64,000 bases of DNA from Neptunomonas marina (GTDB lineage: Bacteria > Pseudomonadota > Gammaproteobacteria > Pseudomonadales > Balneatricaceae): NCBI RefSeq assembly GCF_004005935.1, contig NZ_SACQ01000001.1, positions 899,485 through 963,484 on the forward strand, in the 5' to 3' direction. Position 1 is the stretch's first letter. Each line of letters starts with the position of its first letter. Positions 54,914-63,780 of the stretch are shown here, one piece after another. The notes under the pieces were generated by a model. That model saw only the letters and a program-made list of their open reading frames with translations, was not told where the DNA came from and searched no databases. Both the position numbers and the translations under genes were made by a program.

Positions 54914-56718
54914 TGACCGAGCTAAATGCAAACCAACTAGATAACAGCGGCCGTCGTATCGTTGTTGACCCTGTTACTCGTATTGAGGGGCATATGCGTT
55001 GCGAGGTCAATGTGGATGAGAACAATATCATCCGCAATGCTGTCTCGACTGGCACGATGTGGCGCGGCCTCGAAGTGATTCTTAAGGGGCGTGACCCACG
55101 CGATGCTTGGGCGTTTGTTGAGCGTATCTGTGGCGTGTGCACAGGCACTCACGCACTAACGTCGGTCCGAGCGGTTGAGGATGCACTTGATATTCAGATT
55201 CCGCTGAATGCGCATCTTATTCGCCATATGATGGATAAAACGCTGCAGATCCATGACCATATCGTTCACTTCTATCACCTCCATGCGCTGGATTGGGTCA
55301 ACCCGGTTAATGCGCTCAAAGCGGATCCGGTGGAGACATCTGAACTACAAAAAATGGTCTCGCCACACCACCCAAAATCGAGCCCTGGCTACTTCAAAGA
55401 TGTTCAAACGCGCTTGAAGAAGTTTGTTGAGTCTGGCCAGTTGGGTCTGTTCGCTAACGGCTACTGGGATAACCCCGCCTATAAAATGCCCCCAGCGGCG
55501 GATTTGATGGCGGTAGCGCACTACTTGGAAGCACTGGATTTCCAAAAAGAGATTGTCAAAATCCATGCGATCTTCGGAGGTAAGAACCCGCACCCGAACT
55601 ATATGGTGGGCGGTATGCCGTGTGCGATCAATCTTGACGATACGGGAGCATCAGGTGCGCCGGTAAACATGGTAACGCTGAACTTTGTGCTAGAGCGTAT
55701 CCGTGAAGCTCAGGCTTTCACTAAGAATGTTTATCTGCCAGATGTGATGGCCATTGCAAGTATCTACAAAGACTGGCTATACGGGGGTGGTTTGGCTGCT
55801 GAAAACCTCCTCTCTTATGGTACCTACACTCAAGTGCCTTACGATAAGTCCACCGATCTATTGCCCGCTGGTGCAATCATTGGGGGTAACTGGGACGAGA
55901 TCCACCCAGTGGATGTGCGCGACCCAGAGCAGGTGCAAGAGTTTGTCGATCACTCTTGGTATCGCTATGAGGAGGGCAAAACCGGCCTGCACCCATGGGA
56001 TGGTGAAACATCGCCAAGCTTTGAGCTGGGACCAAACACGGTCGGTACCAAAACCGATATCAAAGAGCTGGATGAATCCGCTAAATACAGCTGGATTAAA
56101 GCGCCACGCTGGCGTGGACATGCGATGGAAGTGGGGCCGTTGCCACGCTACATCATCGCGTATGCATCTGGGCGCGAATATGTAAAAGAGCAGGTTGATC
56201 GCTCATTGGCGAGCTTCAACCAAGCTACGGGTCATGAGCTGACCCTGAAGCAGTTCCTGCCCTCGACATTGGGCCGTACACTTGCCCGCGCACTCGAGTG
56301 TGAGCTTTGCGCTGACTCCATGTTGGATGATTGGCACCAGTTGGTGGGTAACATCAAAGCCGGTGATACCTCAACAGCGAACGTCGAAAAGTGGGATCCT
56401 GCGAACTGGCCGAAAGAAGCGAAAGGTGTGGGCATCAACGAAGCTCCACGTGGCGCACTGGGCCACTGGATCAAGATCAAAGATGGCAAGATCGAGAACT
56501 ATCAGGCGGTGGTGCCAACCACGTGGAATGGTTCGCCTCGTGATAGCCAAGGCAACATCGGTGCCTTCGAAGCTTCGCTGCTCAATACGCCGATGGAGCG
56601 CCCTGATGAGCCGGTCGAGATTCTACGCACTTTGCACAGCTTCGATCCATGCCTTGCGTGCTCAACACACGTCATGTCTGAGGATGGCCAAGAGCTAACC
56701 AAAGTGAAAATTCGCTAA
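54913..56718 (+). CDS. hyaB: Membrane-bound [NiFe] hydrogenase, large (catalytic) subunit
   Basis: This 601-aa protein binds the NiFe(CN)2CO centre through Cys73 and Cys76 ('[13 protein letters not shown]') and Cys580 and Cys583 ('DPCLACSTH'). 'RIEGHMR' (residue 23 on) is the L0/L1 neighbour. After His586 there is a 15-residue C-terminal tail that the HyaD-type protease (gene at 58463) removes. It splits H2 in the periplasm after Tat export with the small subunit. Its ATG overlaps the small-subunit stop region (operon coupling). Confidence 0.97.
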   Translation: MTELNANQLDNSGRRIVVDPVTRIEGHMRCEVNVDENNIIRNAVSTGTMWRGLEVILKGRDPRDAWAFVERICGVCTGTHALTSVRAVEDALDIQIPLNAHLIRHMMDKTLQIHDHIVHFYHLHALDWVNPVNALKADPVETSELQKMVSPHHPKSSPGYFKDVQTRLKKFVESGQLGLFANGYWDNPAYKMPPAADLMAVAHYLEALDFQKEIVKIHAIFGGKNPHPNYMVGGMPCAINLDDTGASGAPVNMVTLNFVLERIREAQAFTKNVYLPDVMAIASIYKDWLYGGGLAAENLLSYGTYTQVPYDKSTDLLPAGAIIGGNWDEIHPVDVRDPEQVQEFVDHSWYRYEEGKTGLHPWDGETSPSFELGPNTVGTKTDIKELDESAKYSWIKAPRWRGHAMEVGPLPRYIIAYASGREYVKEQVDRSLASFNQATGHELTLKQFLPSTLGRTLARALECELCADSMLDDWHQLVGNIKAGDTSTANVEKWDPANWPKEAKGVGINEAPRGALGHWIKIKDGKIENYQAVVPTTWNGSPRDSQGNIGAFEASLLNTPMERPDEPVEILRTLHSFDPCLACSTHVMSEDGQELTKVKIR

Positions 56719-56770
56719 CCCGTTGGGCGCGCGTTAAAGGCGTGCGCCTCGCTATTCAGAGGATATCGTT

Positions 56771-57496
56771 ATGCATGATTCTGCAGAGCAAACAACGGCA
56801 GAGCACGATAAGCCGATTACGCGCCGGCAAACGGCAGTGTATGTGTATGAAGCACCGGTTCGCTTGTGGCATTGGGTGACCGTACTTTCGGTGATCACGC
56901 TAGGCATTACCGGCTACTTTATCGGGGTGCCGCTGCCCACCATGCCGGGCGAAGCTATAGATAACTACCTGATGGGCTACATTCGCTTTGCGCACTTTAC
57001 CGCTGGGTATATCGTTGCAATCGCGTTTATTGGCCGCATCTATTGGGCGCTGGTGGGCAATAGCCATGCCCGTGAGCTATTTTGTCCGCCCCTGTTTCGC
57101 AAGCGCTTTTGGCAAGAAGTTGGCCACGAGCTACGTTGGTACTTCTTCCTTGAGAAAACACCAAAGAAATATATCGGCCATAACCCTTTGGCGCAGTTGG
57201 CGATGTTCTTCTTCTTTGTGTTAGGTATGACCTTTATGATCATTACTGGCTTTGCGCTCTATGGCGAAGGGTTAGGACAGGGGAGTTGGGCAGATATCGC
57301 GTTTGGTTGGGTGATTCCGCTCTTCGGCCAAAGCCAAGACGTGCATACATGGCACCGGTTAGGCATGTGGTTCTTGGTTGTCTTTGTGATGACCCACGTT
57401 TATGTGGCGATTCGCGAAGATATTATGTCGCGCCAATCGTTAATCTCGACGATGGTTGGTGGCTGGCGAATGTTTAAAGACGATCGCCCCGACTGA
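56771..57496 (+). CDS. hyaC: Hydrogenase cytochrome b subunit
   Basis: This 241-aa protein has four membrane helices with haem-ligating histidines: 'PVRLWHWVTVLSVITLGITGYFIG', 'RFAHFTAGYIVAIAFIGRIYW', 'LAMFFFFVLGMTFMIITGFALYG' and 'WHRLGMWFLVVFVMTHVYVAIREDIM'. It links the periplasmic hydrogenase to the quinone pool and is the third gene of the structural operon. A strong terminator follows at 57512-57535, separating it from the next genes. Confidence 0.96.
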   Translation: MHDSAEQTTAEHDKPITRRQTAVYVYEAPVRLWHWVTVLSVITLGITGYFIGVPLPTMPGEAIDNYLMGYIRFAHFTAGYIVAIAFIGRIYWALVGNSHARELFCPPLFRKRFWQEVGHELRWYFFLEKTPKKYIGHNPLAQLAMFFFFVLGMTFMIITGFALYGEGLGQGSWADIAFGWVIPLFGQSQDVHTWHRLGMWFLVVFVMTHVYVAIREDIMSRQSLISTMVGGWRMFKDDRPD

Positions 57497-57511
57497 TCGG
57501 TATAGCGAGAA

Positions 57512-57535
57512 GAGCCTGATATTCAGGCTCTTTTT
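57512..57535 (+). terminator. Rho-independent terminator after hyaC
   Basis: GAGCCTGA (57512-57519) pairs with TCAGGCTC (57523-57530) around TAT, followed by TTTTT. Confidence 0.92.
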
Positions 57536-57557
57536 ATGAGTATCAAGGAGAGGCTTT

Positions 57558-57857
57558 GTGAACACACTCACGGCTGAGTTGAACCAACTACGCTGGCAAC
57601 ATCATGGCCGTAAACCCGAACATCCGGGGCTTTTCTTGCAGCGCTGCTACTTAGCGCCGCTGGGGATCTCCCAATCAGAACTCGCCCGTGACCTGCGCAT
57701 CTCCCGCCGCCGCGTTAACGAGATTGTCAACGGCCAACGCGCAATCAGCGCGCAAACCGCACTACTGCTGGCACAGCGTTTTCACACCACGCCAATGTTC
57801 TGGCTTGAAAAGCAGCAACTATGGGAGTTGTATATGGCGTCACATGGTGTACGCTAA
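57558..57857 (+). CDS. HigA-like XRE-family antitoxin/regulator without partner toxin
   Basis: This 99-aa protein starts at a GTG with AAGGAGAG upstream. 'PEHPGLFLQRCYLAPLGISQSELARDLRISRRRVNEIVNGQRAISAQTALLLAQRF' (about 20-75) is the HigA/VapI-type helix-turn-helix, and 'TTPMFWLEKQQLWELYMA' is the characteristic tail. HigA normally follows a HigB toxin; none is present upstream (hyaC) or downstream. It sits alone between the two hydrogenase operons, so it may be a plain regulator, possibly of nearby genes. Confidence 0.85.
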   Translation: MNTLTAELNQLRWQHHGRKPEHPGLFLQRCYLAPLGISQSELARDLRISRRRVNEIVNGQRAISAQTALLLAQRFHTTPMFWLEKQQLWELYMASHGVR

Positions 57858-57925
57858 AATTCCCCCTAGCCTTACACAAAAATTAACGTTACCGTCGGCG
57901 TTTTCTTTTAAGCGAAGTGATATTG

Positions 57926-58243
57926 ATGTCTAAACAGCCCGCCACTGAGCAGATCGCAGAAACCGCCCAGCAGATGTTAGAGGGTTCCTTGCACTACCTT
58001 GTGGGTGCCTATCGGATAGCGATGCTACGAGAGGAGGTGGGTGCTTACGCGAATGACCCGGAGTTTATGCCGTTTGTCGCGATTCTCTCAGAAATCGATA
58101 GCCTTAATTTATCACTCGCCCCCACACAGTGGTCGCACACCTTTATTGCAGCGCATAGAGAGCAGCTTGATGAGTCCGTTGAATGGGCGAAGGCGATTTC
58201 ACTGCACCAGTGCCAATCTTTAGCGGTGCGCTTTGCATCGTAG
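57926..58243 (+). CDS. DUF2489-like hypothetical protein
   Basis: This protein is about 105 aa from the ATG at 57926 (the open frame extends to 57917). It is helical: 'EGSLHYLVGAYRIAMLREEVG' and 'DPEFMPFVAILSEIDSLNL' recall DUF2489 proteins of other gammaproteobacteria, including the 'PFVAI-SE-D' stretch. No catalytic motif is seen. It follows the HigA-like gene by 68 bp and is followed by a hairpin at 58282. Confidence 0.55.
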   Translation: MSKQPATEQIAETAQQMLEGSLHYLVGAYRIAMLREEVGAYANDPEFMPFVAILSEIDSLNLSLAPTQWSHTFIAAHREQLDESVEWAKAISLHQCQSLAVRFAS

Positions 58244-58281
58244 CGTGCTGCACTTTTAGGGGTGGTAACTTTGTTTTCAGT

Positions 58282-58317
58282 AAAAACGGATTAAATGAAA
58301 GAAGTCTTTCCGTTTTT
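58282..58317 (+). terminator. Probable terminator upstream of the maturation operon
   Basis: AAAAACGGA (58282-58290) pairs with TCCGTTTTT (58309-58317). The 18-base loop itself contains AAAGA/TCTTT complementarity. The stem ends in a T run. Confidence 0.5.
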
Positions 58318-58353
58318 GCGCTGATATCTTTTCTCGATTCTACCTGTCTTTTT

Positions 58354-58376
58354 GCTGTAACCCTTGTGGTTACAGC
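58354..58376. promoter_or_regulatory. Perfect inverted repeat upstream of the sigma-54-type promoter
   Basis: GCTGTAACC (58354-58362) and GGTTACAGC (58368-58376) are perfect inverted repeats around CTTGT. Further TGTAAC/GTTACA half-sites follow at 58412-58417, 58425-58430 and about 58443. It is a candidate activator or repressor site for the hydrogenase maturation operon. Confidence 0.5.
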
Positions 58377-58399
58377 GTTTTTGCATCGTCCCTTTCGAT

Positions 58400-58415
58400 T
58401 GGCACGTTATTTGTA
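58400..58415 (+). promoter_or_regulatory. Sigma-54-type promoter of the hydrogenase maturation operon
   Basis: TGGCAC-N5-TTGTA keeps a perfect -24 element, and a -12 element with GT instead of GC, at exact 10-bp spacing. It lies 47 bp before the hyaD start. Confidence 0.6.
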
Positions 58416-58462
58416 ACGCTAGGTGTTACAGCAACGGTTGGTTGTAACGGAAGGGTAAAGCG

Positions 58463-59083
58463 ATGAGTGAAAAACGCGTTCTTATTTTGGGTATCGGTAA
58501 CGTGCTATGGGCCGACGAAGGCTTTGGTGTGCGTTGTGTGGAGACCCTGAATCAACGCTACCGTTTTGGCGAGAACGTCAAACTCATGGATGGTGGCACA
58601 CAAGGTATCTACTTAGTTCAGCATGTGCAGCAAGCGGATGTACTCGTGGTGTTTGATGCGATCGACTATGGCCTTAAACCCGGAACACTGAAAGTGGTTC
58701 ACGATGATGATGTCCCCAAGTTTATGGGAGCAAAACAGATGAGCCTGCACCAGACCGGCTTCCAAGAGGTGTTGGCGATGTCCGAATTCACGGGTAGCTA
58801 CCCCAGCAAGCTGATCTTGATCGGTTGTCAGCCGGTAGAGCTAGAGGATTTTGGTGGCAGCCTGCGCGATATCGTCAAGGCGCAAGTGGACCCCGCGCTA
58901 CAAATTGCACTCGATTACCTTGCTGACTTTGATGTTGCGCCGCTCTCTGCCAACGAAGCGCCAGAGGCGCTATCGCCCTCGGAACTGGCTTTAAAGATCT
59001 ATGAAGAGGGCCGCCCATCTGAGGAAGACGCTTGTCGCTTAGGTGATGTGCGCTTCATGACCACACAAGAGGGTAACAGCTAG
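58463..59083 (+). CDS. hyaD: Hydrogenase maturation protease (HyaD/HupD)
   Basis: This 206-aa endopeptidase has metal-binding residues at the positions expected from HybD: Glu19 ('GNVLWADEGFG'), Asp65 ('VFDAIDYG') and His96 ('MSLHQTGFQEVL'). It clips the C-terminal tail of the hydrogenase large subunit after nickel insertion, closing the active site. It is the first gene of the long maturation operon behind the sigma-54-type element. Confidence 0.95.
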   Translation: MSEKRVLILGIGNVLWADEGFGVRCVETLNQRYRFGENVKLMDGGTQGIYLVQHVQQADVLVVFDAIDYGLKPGTLKVVHDDDVPKFMGAKQMSLHQTGFQEVLAMSEFTGSYPSKLILIGCQPVELEDFGGSLRDIVKAQVDPALQIALDYLADFDVAPLSANEAPEALSPSELALKIYEEGRPSEEDACRLGDVRFMTTQEGNS

Positions 59084-59084
59084 T

Positions 59085-59387
59085 ATGTGCATTGGCATTC
59101 CTATGCAGATTCAAGCGGTTGATGAGCTCTCTGCACATTGCACAGCAGATGCTACCGAGCAGCAAGTTGATCTATCACTGGTGGGCACACAGCCTGTGGG
59201 TACTTGGGTGCTGGTGTTTCTTGGCGCAGCGCGCGAAGTGATTAGCGCTGATCGTGCGCAGCAAGTGACGCAAGCGCTCGATGCAATGCAACAAGTTGCC
59301 CAAGGTAACACCGATGGATTAGATGCACTCTTTGCGGACCTAACCAATAGAGAGCCAATGCTCCCCGAGCATCTGCGCAAAAAATAG
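59085..59387 (+). CDS. hypC: Hydrogenase assembly chaperone HypC/HupF
   Basis: This 100-aa protein begins 'MCIGIPMQI'. Cys2 becomes the N-terminal residue after Met removal and binds HypD and the large-subunit precursor during Fe(CN)2CO delivery. 'VGTWVLVFLGAAREVIS' is the family core. It could be the structural-operon-specific paralogue (HupF) or the general HypC. It starts 1 base after hyaD. Confidence 0.92.
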   Translation: MCIGIPMQIQAVDELSAHCTADATEQQVDLSLVGTQPVGTWVLVFLGAAREVISADRAQQVTQALDAMQQVAQGNTDGLDALFADLTNREPMLPEHLRKK

Positions 59388-59420
59388 AATAATTTCGAGC
59401 GGACACAACAGGTAGACGCC

Positions 59421-59870
59421 ATGACCCAACACACCGAACCGAAACGTTTTCCGCTCATCGAGCGGCTAACCGATGAGCTAGGCTATGCCAAACTCACAGC
59501 CGACAACTTTAAGGCATTTGTTACGAGCAACGAATACAGTGTGCTCTTTTTCACAGAGTCGCCGCAACGCTTTCCAGAGAGCAACGATGTTGCAGTCATT
59601 CTACCGGAACTTATCAAGGCCTTTCCCCAGTTAACACCTGCGGTGATTGATGCGAGCGCCGAAAAAGCCCTGCAGGGGCGTTACAACTTCCATGTTTGGC
59701 CTGCATTAGTGCTGCTCAAAGACGGGCGCTACCTAGGTGCCATCACCAAAGTACAGGACTGGGCGGTCTACCATGCCGAGATCAACCGAATTCTCGCACT
59801 TGAACCGAGCCGTGACCCCGGTTTAGGTATCCCCGTGATGAGTCAAGCGCCTACCAGCGGCTGCAGTTAA
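59421..59870 (+). CDS. hyaE: Hydrogenase accessory protein HyaE/HupG
   Basis: This 149-aa thioredoxin-fold protein lacks the CxxC motif, as HyaE/HupG proteins do. 'SVLFFTESPQRFPESNDVAVILPELIKAFP' and 'ALQGRYNFHVWPALVLLKDGRYLGAITKVQDWAVY' match the family. It is thought to chaperone the Tat-exported small subunit of oxygen-tolerant hydrogenases before export. It is followed 14 bp later by hyaF. Confidence 0.92.
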   Translation: MTQHTEPKRFPLIERLTDELGYAKLTADNFKAFVTSNEYSVLFFTESPQRFPESNDVAVILPELIKAFPQLTPAVIDASAEKALQGRYNFHVWPALVLLKDGRYLGAITKVQDWAVYHAEINRILALEPSRDPGLGIPVMSQAPTSGCS

Positions 59871-59884
59871 CCAAGGAGTTTACG

Positions 59885-60754
59885 ATGCAAAACCCAGATA
59901 TCCCTCTGCTTAACGTCAACGTACCCTTCGGCCCTGGTAGTCAAGAAGAGGGCGACATGGTGCTGGACTACATGCAGATGCCTTCTGAGATGCACACCTA
60001 CGATATGCCGGTGCTGCCCGAAGCTGAAGCGGTGGCCGAGTGCCCGCAAACCGTTGCAATATTAGCGCGCTTACAAGAGATGCTTAGCCAGTACAAAGTG
60101 GGTAACAAACCTTACGAAATGGTACTTAGCGAGCTGCCCGACAAAGACTTGGATATGCTCAACCAAATACTGGGCGAAGGTGAAGTGGCCGCCGTCGTTA
60201 GCGGCACGACGCAGGTGATGATCCAAGAAACGGTGATGGCGGGTGTGTGGCGTTTGCGCTACCAGAATGCCCAAGAAGACACCTTACGCGAGACACTAGA
60301 AGTGGCCGATGTGCCCGATATCGTGCGCAAGCTGGCATTTTTTAACAAACGTATCTTAACGGTGAACATTGATGAGCGCCCCGCGAGTGTCTTGAATGCG
60401 CCGTCGGTGATGGTAGAGATCGCCGAAAAGTCCCGCTTATTTGAGGTCGGTGAGCTAGAGAGCGCCCATGTGATCAACCTCTCGTTGTTACCCTTCTCGC
60501 CAGAGGATCATCAGTATCTTAACGATGCCATTGGTGTTGGCGCGGTGACGATCTTATCCCGTGGTTATGGTAATTGCCGTATCAGCTCCACTAAAATCAA
60601 TGGCTTATGGCGTGTACAGTACTTTAATAGTACCGACCAGCTCATTCTGGACACGCTGGAGATTACCGATATTCCGCAGGTTGCATGTGCCGCCCAAGAG
60701 GATGTCGAAGACTCCACCGAGCGCCTACATGAAATCCGCACAGTGCTGACCTAA
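59885..60754 (+). CDS. hyaF: Hydrogenase accessory protein HyaF/HupH
   Basis: This 289-aa protein is built of two similar halves. The first ends near 'QEDTLRETLEVADVPDIV' and the second near 'TDQLILDTLEITDIPQVA', each preceded by 'GTTQVMIQETVMAGVWRLRYQN' or 'GNCRISSTKINGLWRVQYFN'. This internal duplication is typical of HupH/HyaF. It takes part in small-subunit and cluster maturation of group 1d hydrogenases. Confidence 0.92.
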   Translation: MQNPDIPLLNVNVPFGPGSQEEGDMVLDYMQMPSEMHTYDMPVLPEAEAVAECPQTVAILARLQEMLSQYKVGNKPYEMVLSELPDKDLDMLNQILGEGEVAAVVSGTTQVMIQETVMAGVWRLRYQNAQEDTLRETLEVADVPDIVRKLAFFNKRILTVNIDERPASVLNAPSVMVEIAEKSRLFEVGELESAHVINLSLLPFSPEDHQYLNDAIGVGAVTILSRGYGNCRISSTKINGLWRVQYFNSTDQLILDTLEITDIPQVACAAQEDVEDSTERLHEIRTVLT

Positions 60755-60765
60755 GGAGCGCCACC

Positions 60766-60990
60766 ATGCAAGAACACACGCAGTTTGAGGGTAGTTTTTT
60801 AGGCGATGCTAGCCGGATTGGCGATGATGCTGTTTTAGAGTGCAAGATCTGCTGGTACCAATACCATCCTGAACAGGGCGATGGGGTTTGGCAGATTCCA
60901 GCAGGGACGCCCTTCAGCCAGCTGCCCGAGTTCTGGCGTTGCCCTGAGTGCGATGGCGAGAAAGACCAATTCATGGTTGTAGATAGCTAA
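60766..60990 (+). CDS. hupI: Hydrogenase-associated rubredoxin HupI
   Basis: This 74-aa rubredoxin has iron-binding CxxC pairs 'ECKICWYQY' and 'RCPECDGEK', with 'PFSQLPEFWRCPECD' typical of rubredoxins. The N-terminal extension of about 25 residues is the hydrogenase-operon type (HupI/HoxR). It is linked to protecting small-subunit Fe-S maturation under oxygen, consistent with the oxygen-tolerant enzyme upstream. Confidence 0.93.
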   Translation: MQEHTQFEGSFLGDASRIGDDAVLECKICWYQYHPEQGDGVWQIPAGTPFSQLPEFWRCPECDGEKDQFMVVDS

Positions 60991-60991
60991 T

Positions 60992-61492
60992 ATGCAGAGC
61001 TTGGTGGCGTTAACGGCATTTTATCAGCAGGCGGATCTGGGGATGCGGGATCTGCCCATCTACAATGCTGCTTTACAGGTTGAAGCCACGCAGGCGCGCA
61101 GCTACGGCGATGACGAGCTGGCCGTGGTGGTAACGCCATGGTTTATGAACCTGGTTATCTTTAGCGGCGATGATACGCGTTGTCGCCAGCAGGGTGCTAA
61201 GCGAACCTATCAGCTACCTTCGGGCCGCTACGAGTTCACCCAATGTTGGGATGCGTCGGTGGGCGGGTTTGCAACCTGTGCGCTGTTCTCGCCGGTATTA
61301 GAGTTTGAGTCCCAACAGGATGTGATGGCGGTGGCCAATGCGGCGCTGGATGCGGTGTTTGATACTCAACACACCGAAACCACCGAGTGGCGACAAGCTC
61401 GTGATGCGCAAGTAAAACCTGCCGAGCCGAGCAAGCTGGATCGGCGCGGGTTTATCACCGCTGGCCTAGCAAAGCAGCAGGTTACGCGATGA
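60992..61492 (+). CDS. hupJ: Hydrogenase assembly chaperone HupJ (HybE family)
   Basis: This 166-aa protein has the HybE-family core 'LAVVVTPWFMNLVIF', 'LPSGRYEFTQCWDASVGGFATCALFSPVLEF' and a C-terminal 'LDRRGFITAG' motif that looks like a Tat-type twin-Arg remnant seen in some HupJ proteins. It assists assembly or Tat proofreading of hydrogenase. Its stop overlaps the start of hupK (ATGA). Confidence 0.85.
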   Translation: MQSLVALTAFYQQADLGMRDLPIYNAALQVEATQARSYGDDELAVVVTPWFMNLVIFSGDDTRCRQQGAKRTYQLPSGRYEFTQCWDASVGGFATCALFSPVLEFESQQDVMAVANAALDAVFDTQHTETTEWRQARDAQVKPAEPSKLDRRGFITAGLAKQQVTR

Positions 61493-62559
61493 GCCTTGTA
61501 AACCTTGCGGGCGCGATACATATCGATGTTACCCATCAGGCAGGTAAGATCAGCGCGATCGGTATTCGTTCTAGCCGCCCGCAGCAGATCGGTAAGATGC
61601 TGATTGGACGCAGCGCTGGCGAAGTGGCCGCGGTGCTGCCCGCGCTGTTTTCCTTATGCAGTGATGCTCATCGTGTGGCGAGCATTCGTGCCTTTGAACT
61701 TGCGCAGGTGGCCTCTGCAGATCACCAAACAGAAGCGCTGCGTACGTTGCTGGTGGATATTGAGGCAGCCCGAGAGCGCCTACTGAGAGTTATCTCCCTT
61801 ACTGGTGTTGGAATCTCTCCCGCTGAGGTGATGCGTTGGCAGCAAACAGCAAGGCAGCATGTATGGCACGCGATTGAGCACGGCAAAGCACTGACAAGTG
61901 AGCAAAAAGAGCAGATCTTTAACGACTATACTGACTTAGTTATACCGTTATCTTTAGAGATAAAATCTTGTCAGTGCCCATGGGAAAGCTCCGGTGTTGT
62001 CGGCAAATTTATCGCAACAACAGTTAAACAGTTTGCTGAGGTCACGTTAGGTGATGCGCCGCATCCGTTATTGCAACTGGATGATGAGCTACTCAACTCG
62101 CTGTTAATTAACGATAATTTTACGCTAGCCCCTGAAATCGCCCATCAATGCCGCGAAGCAGGCGTCTGGCCGCAAATGTGCAATAGCAGTAGCGTTGCTG
62201 CGCTTCAAGCGCAGGGTGTTCACCCGTTAGTATTGCGGGTTATGGCGCTGTTACACGCAGCCATTGACTGGCCAACTCACAACAACCAAATAGGGCATCA
62301 ATTTGTTGAAGGGGCTGCGATAGGGCTCGCGCATGCGTCCCGCGGTTTGTTACTGCACCATTTGGTGCAGGATGAGGGCCAAGTGGTGCAGTATCGTGTG
62401 GTATCGCCCACCGAGTGGAACTTCCATCCCCATGGCGTTGTGAGCCAATTACTAAGCGGTGTAGTGGTGGCAGCAGACAAAGTACAAGCGTTAGTGGAGC
62501 TTGTGGTTGCTTGCGTTGATCCATGTGTACATAGCGAGATAGAGATCAATTATGCATGA
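61489..62559 (+). CDS. hupK: Hydrogenase maturation protein HupK-like
   Basis: This 356-aa protein resembles a degenerate hydrogenase large subunit: the N-terminus 'GAIHIDVTHQAGKISAIGIRSSRP' mirrors the large-subunit start, and the extreme C-terminus '[15 protein letters not shown]' retains part of the DPCxxC-H motif. HupK/HoxV proteins are scaffolds proposed to hold the Fe(CN)2CO unit before transfer to the true large subunit. It overlaps hypA by 8 bases. Confidence 0.82.
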   Translation: MSLVNLAGAIHIDVTHQAGKISAIGIRSSRPQQIGKMLIGRSAGEVAAVLPALFSLCSDAHRVASIRAFELAQVASADHQTEALRTLLVDIEAARERLLRVISLTGVGISPAEVMRWQQTARQHVWHAIEHGKALTSEQKEQIFNDYTDLVIPLSLEIKSCQCPWESSGVVGKFIATTVKQFAEVTLGDAPHPLLQLDDELLNSLLINDNFTLAPEIAHQCREAGVWPQMCNSSSVAALQAQGVHPLVLRVMALLHAAIDWPTHNNQIGHQFVEGAAIGLAHASRGLLLHHLVQDEGQVVQYRVVSPTEWNFHPHGVVSQLLSGVVVAADKVQALVELVVACVDPCVHSEIEINYA

Positions 62560-62893
62560 GATGTCGATCGCCGAGGGAATCGTGCAGGTTCTTGAAAATG
62601 AGGCGGCACAGCAGAACTATCAGCGCGTAAAACGCGTGTGGCTAGAGATCGGGCCGTTAGCGGCCATTGAGACAGAATCACTGGTATTTTGCTTTGATGC
62701 AGTCACCAAAAACACGTTAGCAGAGGGCGCCGAACTGGTGATCTTGCCAACGCAGGGGCTCGCGTTTTGTATGCAATGTACCCAAACCGTCCCGATAAAG
62801 CAGCGCTATGATGCGTGTGTTAACTGCGGCAGCTATCAGCTGCAAGTCACGCAGGGGGATGAGATGAGAATTAAAGAGCTGGAGGTTGATTAA
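62552..62893 (+). CDS. hypA: Hydrogenase nickel incorporation protein HypA
   Basis: This 113-aa protein begins '[11 protein letters not shown]', where His2 and Glu3 form the nickel site. The zinc site is Cys-x2-Cys ... Cys-x2-Cys ('CMQCTQT' and 'CVNCGS'). It delivers nickel to the large subunit with HypB, encoded next. It is fully standard in length. Confidence 0.95.
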   Translation: MHEMSIAEGIVQVLENEAAQQNYQRVKRVWLEIGPLAAIETESLVFCFDAVTKNTLAEGAELVILPTQGLAFCMQCTQTVPIKQRYDACVNCGSYQLQVTQGDEMRIKELEVD

Positions 62894-62895
62894 CC

Positions 62896-63780
62896 ATGTG
62901 TACGGTATGCGGCTGTAGTGACGGCAACGTCAAGATCGAGGGGCACCACCACGATCACGACCATCATCATGACCACGAACACCACGATCATGTGCACCAT
63001 GATGGCCAAGATATCCATTTTGGCCAAGGGCCTGCACACGCCCATGTGACGGGTTTGAGCCAGAGCCGAATGGTGCAGATCGAGCAGGATATTCTCGGCA
63101 AAAACGATCAATACGCGATGATCAACCGCAGCCGCTTTAAAGCGGAAAGCTTGTTTGCGTTGAATCTAGTTTCAAGCCCCGGCTCCGGTAAAACAACACT
63201 CCTAACAGAAACCATTCAGCGGCTTAAAGGCTCACGCCCCATCGCTGTGATCGAAGGCGACCAACAAACCGCCAACGATGCAGACCGCATTCGCGCAACG
63301 GGTGTGAGCGCTGTGCAGGTGAATACTGGCAAAGGTTGCCACTTAGACGCACACATGGTGGGCCATGCGCTGGATAACCTAGCAAGCGAAACGCTGGCCG
63401 GTGGCTATCTGTTTATCGAGAACGTGGGCAACCTCGTGTGTCCTGCGGCCTTTGACTTGGGTGAAGCCCACAAAGTGGCGATTCTTTCGGTTACAGAGGG
63501 CGAAGACAAACCGCTGAAGTACCCCGATATGTTCCATGCCGCGGATCTGATGATCCTCAATAAGACTGATTTGCTGCCGCATCTGGATTTTGATGTGGAG
63601 CAGTGTATCGCGTACGCTCGGCAGGTGAACCCTGAGATTCAAGTGATCCAGCTATCGGCCCGCTCTGGTGAAGGCATGGATGAATGGACTCAGTGGTTAG
63701 CTGACAAGCGCCGCCAGATGCTCGAATCCCATATCGCGCAGCTAGAGGCACAAACCTCACATTTTAGGGACCTACTTTAA
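62896..63780 (+). CDS. hypB: Hydrogenase nickel incorporation GTPase HypB
   Basis: This 294-aa protein starts with the high-affinity nickel motif 'CTVCGC', followed by a His/Asp-rich nickel-storage stretch (about residues 17-36). The G domain has P-loop '[11 protein letters not shown]' (~95-105), '[12 protein letters not shown]', '[15 protein letters not shown]' and '[12 protein letters not shown]'. It inserts nickel with HypA, using GTP. The stop overlaps the ATG of the downstream response regulator. Confidence 0.96.
   Translation: MCTVCGCSDGNVKIEGHHHDHDHHHDHEHHDHVHHDGQDIHFGQGPAHAHVTGLSQSRMVQIEQDILGKNDQYAMINRSRFKAESLFALNLVSSPGSGKTTLLTETIQRLKGSRPIAVIEGDQQTANDADRIRATGVSAVQVNTGKGCHLDAHMVGHALDNLASETLAGGYLFIENVGNLVCPAAFDLGEAHKVAILSVTEGEDKPLKYPDMFHAADLMILNKTDLLPHLDFDVEQCIAYARQVNPEIQVIQLSARSGEGMDEWTQWLADKRRQMLESHIAQLEAQTSHFRDLL

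Noticed and set aside
57558-57857. Complete HigBA toxin-antitoxin system
   Set aside because: No HigB-like toxin gene exists upstream or downstream; the neighbouring protein looks like DUF2489, not a RelE-fold RNase.
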